NCBI GenBank assembly: GCA_005408345.1
Contig: SEMN01000049.1
Coordinates: 558,001-622,000, forward strand
Length of the DNA: 64,000 bases
Source: Macquaria australasica
Lineage: Eukaryota > Chordata > Actinopteri > Centrarchiformes > Percichthyidae
Direction: 5' to 3'
Shown piece after piece: positions 46,319-58,300 of the stretch. The notes below the pieces were generated by a model. It was not told where the DNA came from and searched no databases. It saw nothing but the letters and a program-made list of their open reading frames with translations. The translations under genes were made by a program, and so were the position numbers. The stretch's first letter is position 1, and the number at the start of each line of letters is the position of its first letter.

Positions 46319-49300
46319 TCATTTGAGGCGTTGAGTAACATTGGCTAAAGCCACTGCAAAGGCCTGCACAGCAGAGAAGGGATACTGGAAGTCCAGGATG
46401 TAGGCATTGCCATCAATCCTGCCAAACTGCATCACCTGTGTAGAAAAACAAGCAACGTTAATACAGACTGTAGGCAAAGAAGGTACTATCAGTAACATCA
46501 TATCCTTGTGCACACTTTCAAATCACTAATACTTGTAATGATTTCAGTATGAGGATAACATGCAGTGAGCAATATTTCTTGAACTAGAGCTCTCTTACCT
46601 GTCTGCCCTCCAGTTCAATTTGAAAGTTCTTGGCAGACTCCTGTGTGACGCGCCCACCAAAGTCCAGCTGGTAGACCTGCGTGGCTTCATTCCACAGTGG
46701 CTGCTTGTTGGCCATGACATACACAAACCCCTGGCTGCCCAGCCCTCGGTCCTCCTTCTCATTGGCCTTTCGACACTTGATCTCGTCCAGTTCACTGGCA
46801 GCCCTCAGGTTCCTCTTACTCTTCCAGCCCTTCTTACCGCTCTGGCACTGATTGAGCAGCTCATCCCCACTGATGAACAGCTCTGGCTCACTTTCTGAAC
46901 TGTCTTGGAACTCACTATTGGCAGTGGCCTTATTCAGCTTCTTGGCCTTCAACTGCTGCTCTTTCTGTCCCTTCAGCTTCTTCTTGTCCCTTCCTCCCAG
47001 CCGCGGACTGGAGATGAGCGAGTTGAAATCCCCCAAAGCTCGGCCCTCCTTTTTTGACTTGCTCCCTTCAGCCAACGGTGGCACATTAGCCTCCTCAGCG
47101 CGCCCGTCTGCCCGCTTGCGGTTCTTCTTGCTGAACTTCTCAGACCTCTGTGGCACAGGGCTCTCAGTCAAAGAGAGCACCTCCTGAAAACTTTCCCCAG
47201 CCTCTGCCATGGCCTCTTGTAATCCTCCATGGCTCTGCAGCTCTGCTGGTGGTGGCGGAGGGGGTGGTGGAGGAGGAGGAGGGGGAGGAGGAGAGAGAGC
47301 GTTTTTGTCTACTGCCATGTGGGAAGCTTTGGGTGGTAGTGGCACTGCAGGACTGGGCATAGGCGGGCAAGAGTTATAGGTACCCCAAGGAGTGTGAAGG
47401 GAAATGGGGGGAATAGGAAGCCCGGCACAAGCACTTCCTCCTGGATACATGGGTGGGAGAGGGCAGCAGGCTAGGTTTGCCAGGTTTGCAGAGTAACCGG
47501 GCGGTAAGACTAGGGTTGCATCCTGCTGTGAGAAGGGTACTGGTGCCACCATCTCCTTTGGGGAGGAGCAGGGGCGTGGTGACCCTGGGATGGGCTGAAG
47601 CTGGGCTCCAGAATAGGCAGTTGCTGGAGGGTACTGGAGAGAGATTTGGTAGCCTGCTGCTGCTGCAGCAGCTTGAAATGATGCAGCACTGGGGCTGGTG
47701 GGGGACTTTGGAGAAAGGACAAAAGGCAGTCTGGACACATCCAAGTGCTGAGCTGGGCTAAGAATAAGTGGGGGTGGTTTGTGGGGTCCAGGGGGGGCAG
47801 TGGGATTCAGCGTTGCTGTCCGTTCCTGAGGAACCCACACCTCCTCTGTAGCAGCTGGGTCCCACTGATAAGGAGGTGGGCGTTTGACAACCAGCCCTGA
47901 TGCATCATTTCCTCCTAGCGCCAGATGCCTCAGTGACTGGTTCAGTGTTTCATCCTCAGTAAATGCTGAATTAACATAATCAGCCCTGTCTCTGTTACTT
48001 CCTCCTCCTGTTGCAGTCCCAGATCCTTCGAGAGCGCTCAGCAGGTTGTAAGAGGACTGGGAGGCCAGAGGAGTAGTGCTGTTGGAGTGAACAATAACTG
48101 TGCTGTGTGGTGCCCCATTCCCTGGAGGGAAATCCTGTCTGATAATAGTCCCTCCTGCTATTCCATTAGCGCTCCCTGGTGCAGTGCCTCCAACACTGGA
48201 TCCGCTGCTGCACTGACTGCAGGTGTATAAGGCTGTTGGCACCCTCTGCTGGAATGACGCTGCTAGTGCACTACTATTTTTAGCCTTAGGAGGCAGTGGT
48301 CTGGGTGGTTCCAGCATCTGGGAAACTTTGAGAGCGGCCTCTCGGCTGTTCCTCCTGAGAGTGGCATGGATCAGACTGCTGTCGAGCCTCTGTCCTGGGT
48401 TCCTGCCAACAGCACTGTTCTGATTGGCTGGGTCAGGGTACGGTGGTGGGTCTCCGCTGGGTATGGAATAGCGAGGCGCAGTGAGTCTGTTGAGAGTGGC
48501 AGAGGTGTAGGGCAGCTGGATCTTCTTGTCAGCTGAGGAAGAGGATGATGAGGAGGTGACCCTGAGAGTGGCAGAGCTGCCAGGTCCCTGGAGTGTGTAG
48601 ACATTCTGATTGCAGACAAGGCGTGTTCGAGGACGACATACTTCCTCCACATTCCCACTGCTGTCAAATGTCGTTATCCTCTCATATCCCAGTGGCGTGG
48701 GATACTGCGCTTGTTGCTGACCTGAAGGATAAAGTGGAAACTCTCCCTTTTTCAGACAAAGGTCACCAGGGGGAGGAGTCCCACTGGTGCCCCCTCCTGT
48801 TCCAGATACAGCATTGGAGGCTGCAGTGGAGGCTGATACTGAGGCCGCAGCAGCTGCTGCAGCAGCCACAGCAGCAGCCACTGTCCCGGGGTAGGGGGGA
48901 GGGGGGTTCATCTTGCTGAGCTCTAGAGGGGCACTGAACACCACTGTATCACCCTCAGCCAGCTGTGGAGTTGACCGAGTGGTTTTGATTTTCAGTAGGT
49001 GCTCATGTTCACCCCCTACTGCTCTCTCAACCACTAAATCAGTAGGGGGATGAGGGATCTGGATCTGCAGCGCCCCCGACTGGAGCTGGTGCACAGCTGC
49101 ACCCGAAGGCTGTCCTGATGACATAGAGGGAACAGGAATTTGAATTTGGAGCTGCTGCTGAAGTTGATGGTGGTGCTGCTGCTGTGATTGCTGTTGATGA
49201 TGAATTTGTTGCTGTTGCTGCAGGTGCTGCTGAATTTGTTGATGCTGCTGCTGTTGTAGTTGTTGCTGTATGTGCTGCTGGAGCTGATGTTGATGCTGCT

Positions 49301-52300
49301 GGAGCTGATGTTGATGCTGCTGGAGCTGATGCTGATGCTGCTGTTGCTGCTGTATGTGTTGGAGCTGCTGCTGAATGTGCTGTTGCTGAAGCTGCTGCTG
49401 CTGTAGCTGCTGCTGCTGTTGTAAGTGTTGGTGCTGGAGCATCTGCTGCTGTTGGAGCTGCTGCTGCTGCTGGAGTTGCTGTTGCTGCTGTTGGAGTTGC
49501 TGCTGAAGCTGTTGTTGGTGGTGGTGCTGAATTTGTTGGTGGTGTGGTAGTTGTTGTTGTTGTTGGTGGTGGTGCTGCTGCTGCTGCTGCTGCTGCTGTT
49601 GTTGTTGTTGATGGTGACTTGGTTGTTGTTGTTGCTGTTGCTGTTGTTGTGAAGGATGATGAGAAGGTGGAGGTCCCACCATTAGGCGACCCATTTCTAG
49701 TCCCCCAAAGATGACCTGACCAGGACTTGAGTACCTCGTGGGAACTGTGTACTGGGCTGTCAGGATGGTGTCCTGGCTTTGGTCTGACCCACTGGCAGCA
49801 GCCCCAGCAGGGTTTGCTGTGGGATTCGTTAGGACATCCAGCTGAACATTTTGATTGGCTAGGAGTGACTGGACCAGACCAATGCTTTGGGCGGGGGACA
49901 TGGCCTGGGCAGGACTATGGATGGGGGCAATAGGGATGTTGACAGTGCAGGGCGGGTTGTCGTCGGCACCACCAGCAGGGCCTGTGACAGGCAGATCATC
50001 TTCATCCTCACTGAAGACGTTGGGGCTGAAGACAGGCAGATTGATGTAGTCCATGGAGATCTTACGCACCTCTGGCAGGTAGATGGTCATCTGTCTGGGC
50101 TGCAGATGGAGGAGGCTTGTCTTATAGATGACTGAGGGGAGAGGGACAGGGTAAGAATGAGAAAAATGAAAATAAAGGCCCATTGAGAAATGAGACTAAT
50201 TAAAATTACTATTACTTATTTATTCATTCAGCGCTAAATGCTAAAGGCAAAGTTGTTGATTGGTTACCTGCACCAAGATTGGTTGGCAAGAATGTGGCCA
50301 GCCCCACAATCTTGAACTTTGTTCCCCAAATATTGGATGTGACCTGAGCAAGGTAATTTTGCTGCAAGACAGTAACAAAGAGAATCATATTATTTTCTAT
50401 GAAAACATTTTAAAAATCTACAGATTAAATACACTTGTAAAAGAAATGTGTGAGCTTATCATCAAACAAAACACTGCCCCCAGCCCTGGACACACAAGCA
50501 ACCTGACCAATCCATAGGTGACAGCAGTGTAGCAACAAAGGCATGGATCTCTCACAGGCTTCCCAACCAACCAACACTGCCACTGCAATTATCATTATCA
50601 TTATTGTTGTTATTATTATTATTATTATTATTAAGCACAATCCAGGGGAAAATAATGAATTCGGCTAAAATAATTTGACTTATACCTGAGTGATGTCATC
50701 TAGAGGAAATTCCCTCCGTGTTAGACTGGGTGACCCAATGGAGGGTTTCCGTATAGGTAACCGTGGTGACCTGGAGATCTCTTGTGTAGCACGGGACAGT
50801 TTGGGCGATTTTCTGGGATCAATGTTGATCCTGTTGGTAAAGGGACAAACTAAGTCTCTACAGAGAAGGTAGCAAATAAAAAAAGAAGGTTTAGGCATGC
50901 AGTGAACCAAAAAACAAATGTAGAACATTCCTTTACAATCTGACTTTTTTTTTAAAGCATATTTTTGGCCTTTTTGCCTTTATTGATAGGGACAGCTGGA
51001 GATCGACAGGAAGGGGGGTGAGAGAGAGGGGATGACATGCAGAAAATGGAATGGAATCGAACCCAGGCCACTGCGGTAGGGACTCAGCCTACATGGGGCA
51101 GCAGCTTAACCCGGTGAGCTACCGGACTGCCCCTACAATCTGACATTCTTAATTCAAACTTAATAATTATGCAATATGTGAAACAAACCCCCTTGACTTA
51201 TTTAATATTGTGTGGAGAGAACCAAACAACCTCTTGTCCATTTCACATGGACAGTTGACTGCTGATGGGTCAAAGAACCAAGTGTCAAACACAAATCAGG
51301 AAATATTAGTTAAATGCGGCATGCTGCAGTACACACAGGTCATGTGTCTGGTTACCTGGGCAGTTTGGGGGATTTGCTGCCCCTGGATATCTTTGGAGAT
51401 TTCTTGCCAACCCAGTCATCACTCAGCTCAATGTCACTGGAGTCAGAGCAGTTACAGCTGTCTATCATGGCAGATATCAGACTGTTGCCGTATATCTCAT
51501 CTGAGAAGAGAAAAAAACATGGAGGATGAAAAGAATTAAGTCAATATTGAGTAAATATGTTACGTTATTTGTTGCAGCAGACCTCTACCACCTTGATGCT
51601 AAAACTTATAATTTGATTATAGCTAAAATGTTCCTAATCTCGCTGTTTCAAAGGGTATAACCTTGGGGAGTAAATCGGGGAAGAAAGAAGGGTGTACAAA
51701 TATGAGATGCTCCAAAAAATGGCAGGAAATTATTACAATAAAGTTGGCATTGCAGGAAATGTACTTTAACAACCTGGAGGCAAGAACCTTCATCATTTTT
51801 AGAAAAACATGATGGCAGCAGCAATGTTCCACCATTTCTACAAATAAACATTTAGACCCGTTCTGTCCAAACCATTGTTTCAGTGGTTTCAATTCTTCTC
51901 TTTTTCATCATTCATATGGAGCATGTGAACCACTGCTGCTCCAGTTTAGGTCAAGCTAATTTATTTGATGGACATTAAAGTGTGGATGGGCTGGAACCAT
52001 TTCATGGCTGGCTTCATTTATCACTGCGTGGGGAGGGTAAGGGTTGATTTATGAGGAACCCAGGGGCCATCAGAGCCCCATTAAGCAGCTTTTAATTAAC
52101 ATGGGCCCAGTCTGCCCTATGTGACTAAAACATACTCACTCTGAGTGCCAACTCAAGAAACTCAAATAACTGGAAAAGTACTGGAGTCTGGGAGGAATAC
52201 ATTCAGCAGTTCTATTTGAATCTTTACAAACAGTTAAACATTTACTGTATGCATGTTATGATTAAAACACAGTCATATTGGTATTATCAAAAACTATGAA

Positions 52301-55300
52301 TACATTTTGGTTCTTGCACAGCCATCCAAATCCAGGTCAGTTACACAGAGAGCAGTAACAGCTCATTGAACAAGGACATGGGAGAAACGATTTGCCAAAT
52401 ACTTTACCGTTATGACAATTCACAGTTTTAAATGGAAAGAATGAGAAAAATCAGACTAAAAGAAATCTCACACTGGATGTAACTCCATAATTCCCACATA
52501 CTCTTCTTAAACATATTCCATAAATGCAAAACTTATATTTATAAGCACCTACTGTTTATACAAATGTTGATCTTACCGTTTCAATCGTACACTCTAATAA
52601 GGAAACATGTTAATTGGGGAATTTGTTTTGTTAGTCTATTATGTTCTGTTAGGTTGCCAATATGAAGGGAGCTCAGTTTTACCTGTTTTTCCATCTGTCT
52701 TTGGGTCCATAATGACAAACTCTGGACGAAGTTTACTTATTCGTCTGCCTTTGAGGATAGGCACCAGACCTCCGAGGTACTCCAGGTACAGAGTGTAGCA
52801 GGGCCCCCCCACCTCGGGGTTATCCTCCGTACGCTTCATGGTACAGTGCAGGCGCTCGTTTCCAGATGTTGGGTAACTCACAAAATCACGCATGTTGTTG
52901 GGATCTGGGATGGGGGGCTGAAAGAGAAAACATGGGGTTGTAGTGTAGTTCGAAAATGCATATCACTGCTACCATAACAATTCTATTTGAAGTGTATTGC
53001 TATTCAAGTTTGTTATGCTAAGCTACACTTTATCTGGGCTAATCTCAGTCAGCACTGGTAAATTTCCAGAAAGATATTCACATTTATTTTCATGGTTTTT
53101 GGATCTAGCGCCCTCCTGTTCTGTGTTACCTTGATGGTTGGGACGAAAGCAGTAGTGACATAAGAACAGAGGCGGGAAGGCATGGTGAGCTTGGCAACAT
53201 CTTTTTCCTCCTTCACTGCTGTGGCGATGCCCTGCTGGCAGAGTAGCTGCAGGCTGGCAACGCGGTGCTCCACTCGCACAACGTAGAGCGCTGGGCCACA
53301 TGCCAAGAACAGACGAGAGTCTCGGTGACCCCAGCACAGCGTAGTGATGGGGCGCTGCAGGGTGATGGAGAAGGTACATTGGAGAGAGGATAAGACTGTT
53401 TTGTCCCATTTACTTCATACTGCACTAGATCCTTTCAAAAGGTTAATGTCCAGCATGAAAGATGGGTGAATGTTAAGGTTTCTGACTGTTATGGCTGTGA
53501 TAAAATTCTTTCTTGAACTTTGCAGGAATACCTTCAAATAATCATATACTTTTAATCTTTTTGGAAGATTTGACACATGGTGCAATATCTTGAATGCCAG
53601 AAAGTGCAATCAACTGATGGTTGGCTATTTCAAAGACAATTTGATATAATTTTGTATGTGTGGTAACTTGCTTGACTTACCAGACTGTGAAGTCAAGTTT
53701 AAACAAACAGATGCTAAACAGCAGTGTTGTTTACAGCAGTAAAGTTTCCAATTTTAAACATTTTATATTAGTGCCTTCACTTTGTTACTTTATGTTAGTC
53801 TATGACTTTACAAAGAGGCTAATAAAGTATTTTTCCTTGGATCACGGCCACTTGGCAGAACTTTCTACAGCTAGTGACGTCTTAGGTCTTCAAACACATT
53901 TTGAGATAGAGTTCAATCATTGAGGGAAGGAAATAAAAGGTTGAGGACACAAATTATAATTATATTATACATTACATTAATTAGGTAAGACTTGTTACCA
54001 CAAATAAGTAATCCGGGTACTGTGACTCAGACTACTCGTTAGCCAGGTTTGGCCCTGTTAAAGTTGATCACCTGTGCTGGTGTGTCCAGTGTGTAGATGT
54101 GTTCACCCCGAACGTTGAAGAACTTGACAATGGCGTTCCTGGTAGGGGGAGGACAGGAGGGGTCGGGGGAGAGGAGGGTCCTCTCCATCCCTGCCACTGC
54201 GAGGAGGTCCCCCTGCGAACACCACTGGACCACCACATCTACAGCACAAGTCACAGGAGAAAAAATTAACCATAATGTTATGCACATTAACATCATATGC
54301 AGCCAATTTGGACAAAAGATAGAAAACACGAAATTCCTTAAGGCATATTTTGAAAAGACGTATAAACAAGTGAGCGAGAGAAGCAGTGAAACAAAGAAAG
54401 AGACAAAGTTGCTGGAACACTTTGGCATGCATTAATTAGGAGACACCCACACACCTTTCAGACTGGTGCGGATGAGGGTGGGAGAGAGGTCATCGTAGTT
54501 GTTCATCAGGCTGATGTCTCCAGAGGTGAAGCTGACTGTAAGCAGTGGTTTCTGGCTGTGCACTGAGAAGAGACCAAGGACAACACAAACATCTTAGACA
54601 GGCAGTGTGAGAGCAACACAATGGAGGTGAGAGACAGCTTAAAGTACACGGTATCAACTGCAAACTGTTCACCTATAAACAAAACTAAAACCTGCATGTT
54701 TTTACATTTAAGTCAATCAATGTCTATCAAGGGAGGACTAGTGTTAAAATGATACACACATGTGCACTGAATAAAATGCAGTAAGTAATTCTACATCAAC
54801 GTTATCTGGGGCTTTAACTTTATATAGCAAAACATAGAGAGTAAATAACATGAAGGCTTATCACAGCCACAATCCTGTCTGACATTAAATAAGGGTAGGG
54901 CTGAAATGATTAATTATTTGGCAATTATTTTATTGATTCTTTTTTCAAGCAAAAGAAAATGCCAAACATGGCCTAGTTCCAGCTTCTGAGTTGTGAGGAT
55001 TATGCAATAGTAAACTAAATATCTTTAGGTTCAAAAGTGTTGGTTGGACAAAACAAGCAATTTGATGCCATCACTTTAGGCTTTAGAAAATTGTGATGGG
55101 CGTCCTGACATTTCACTGACCAAATCATTAATCGAGAAAATAATGTGCAGATTAATCGACAATGAAAAGAATTGTTAGTTTCAGCCATAAATGAGGTATC
55201 ATACTGGCAACCAACGGACGAGATGGAGGATGGAGGATGAGATGATTAATATGCATTTTCAGAGTGGGCCTTAAAAACTGTGTGTGCGTGTGTGAGCTTA

Positions 55301-58300
55301 TTTGTGAGGCTGTCAGTGTTTACTGTGGAGGTAGTTGGGGGTTGTTATGAGACAGGCAAGGACAGTTCCACATCCTTGGCAGCTGTAATTCATTTTCAGT
55401 GAGTTTCCACTGTGTCCTATTCAGGAGAATACACAATTGCACTAATACACACTCAGCACATCTCACTGCTGCATTTGTAGCTGCAAACAAGTGGCATTTT
55501 CAGTCAAACTGCTATAAATAAAACACCTTCGGACAACCACCCATACGTTTTCCATTAAAACATCCTTTCACATAGTCCTGCAATGACCCAAATACCAACC
55601 CAAATGAAATAGCCACCTCTGCTTTTTGACTTTCAGCCTAAAACACTTACTACTTCCCTATAGTAATCAGTTTCCAATGGGTGTTGCATTAAAATCAGAT
55701 ATATGATGCTGCTGTAAATGCAGTGTGTTGTGCTGTGCAGTGCAGTGATAATGGGTCAACATATATCATGAGAGAGATCTGGCAGGCGGAGGAAGAGGCG
55801 GCCTGGTGTCTCAGTCAGGTTGTCGACTTGAGAGATCATTTCTATCAGGGCCAATCAATTACTATTGACTGGTTTAATTAGTGAGTTAGAGTATAATCAG
55901 TGTTCCAGCTAAGGCAAGCACTTTTCAGCTTAACCACTTGGCCCACGGTGAAGGGAGGGGGAAAGAAATAGCACAGCAGGAGGAGGACAGACCCTCACCA
56001 ATACAGCCTTAGCAACTGGGACTAATTAAGCTCAAGAGAAAAGAAGGCAAAAAGAAACAGGAACCAATATGAGGTTGTTACGTGGGCTGGTGTACACAGT
56101 GAGAGCAGCAGGAGGGTGGGGAAAGCTAACCGCATGCTCACGTCCCAGTGCACCAGATACACACTGACCATCTAAGTATTGACATTGAACAGCAAACTCA
56201 CCAGATACGCTCTCAGGACCACTGTTGACCGTTCCTAATTACTACCATTGTATATATCTGTAGGCTGTCAGCACAGGAAGCCAATTCTAGAAAGCGGACA
56301 TGGCCTGCATCATTAGAGGATTAACAAAAATAAGCTAGTTGGAGGGGGAATCTACACGTAAGTGTTTATCTTGCAACTGTTTGTTCCATTTTTTTCTCTC
56401 CAAGCTGTAGACTCTAAATCTGTAGGCCCTAATGCTAACTTTAGCATGCAGTCAGCTGTGGCATCACGCAAAAGTACCAGGGCTATATCCTTGACATTGC
56501 AGGTAAACTTTTTCTAGGGGAGTCCTGGGGGATTAGGTTAAAGAAAGCACCACTGAAAGAACAGTCAGAATAGATTTATTCCCACTGAGGTGACTTTTTT
56601 GTTCCACTTCTGTACAAATGGCCAGTGTTGTTTTCAAACATTTCAAAGAGACGCTTATTGCATATTCATTCAAGACAATACACTTCCTTTTCCAGGTTTT
56701 CCAGTTAGAGGCACATGAGGAGTCTAGTGACGCACACCCTTACACTGTGACAGCTGTTGCTGTTATGACAACAGCTACTGCACCATTAAGAGCAAACAGA
56801 AGGTCAAGTGGTAACGTCGACCCAATGTCAGGAGAGCGCTCTTTCATTATGCTCCTCCTTCACCTCCTGCCCTCCATCTTTCACCACACCGCCCCACCCA
56901 CCTTCCATTTGGTCACACTCTTTTGTTTAAATGCATCTCCCCCTCCCCGTCTTCACAAGAGAAGTGGAAAATAGTTGAATAGTCACCTTCTCACTCCTGA
57001 GGCTTCATTAAATGGCTTGCATTGCCTGTGAGATCAGCATCACAAATTACTTTATCTTTCTAACTATAAGCTTCAATTAATATCTTTTGCACTAACAACA
57101 TTATACTCCCAATAAAATAAAATTGTGTTTTCACAGGAAAAATGGCATGACAAAAAAAAGCAACACATATAATTTTGATTGCCACAGTGTGCACAGTCCG
57201 GCAATGACAACTTGCTATAATTATCACACTACTGCATGTAGCTGGTCAAAAATGTAATGATTGTTTCACGTCACTAGAGTACATTTTAAGATAACTTTCC
57301 TTCTTTTTTTGAGGTGTTTTTGTGGCGTCTGCTTGTACCATTTACAAGCTTCTTTATTAAATGAACAAACCAGCAGGGATCTCAAAATAGACATTTAAAC
57401 ATGACAAAGGCAGTCAAAAGCGTGGAGAGTGTTAAAGGCTCGCTCCATTTGTAGTTCAAAAGCACACAGCTGAACATGTTTTTGTGGTCTGATCCATTGC
57501 TTTTTACATCTCATTCATAGATAATATGATCTGCAAATTAAACTAATGACTTGACAGAGGACCCAGGCACACTTTATGTCCACCTGTACATCTGTTCCGG
57601 GGTCTAAAATATTCATGAGAATACCAGGGGGACTGATCATACTAATGATAATATAGTGCAGACCTACCAGCTGTAACTTGTGTCCCCACCTGGTGCCCCC
57701 AGTTGGAAATCTTCCCCTTGGACTAAGAGCATGAGGAAGAATTGATGGAGCAGTAAAAGATGGAGGTAAAAGGGGGGAGTAGTTGAAGCTCACAGATGGT
57801 CCCACATCTGCTTTCTTCTGTGTGGCGGTACCTACATATCAAACAGCTGGACTACTGTACCTCTGCACTATAGGCACAACTCCTTACTAGGTAAACCTAT
57901 ATTGCCCTCCAATTCCACATCAGATAATACCCTTAAATCATGTCTACACTGTTTCAGTCGCATTTTTCAGTTGCCTTCTATTCAAATCAAACCCTGAGCA
58001 GCTTACCTTGCGGTGGGGAGTAGTCGTCAGTGTCTGTGTCGCTCTCACTGCTGTCCTCCACCAGGAAATTGGGATAGTTCCAGGACATGCTGACGATGCC
58101 ATCCGACTCATGCAGCAGAATGTGGGCCAGCATGCGCCCATGGCAGTCCATCACTATCACCTGTCCATCCGCAGTACCAAACAACACCTAAAGAGAAATA
58201 GTAAATGGTTATTAGGGAGAAGAAGAAAGAGAAAGAAATGACAGAAATTTAACATGGACACAAAGACAGAAGAACAAAGATGGAAAGGGAGGCAGACTTA

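Noticed and set aside
49184..49714. Plus-strand Ala/Val-rich ORF of 176 codons
   Set aside because: It is the antisense shadow of the TULP4 CAG/CAA/CAC tract; no start context or homology supports it.
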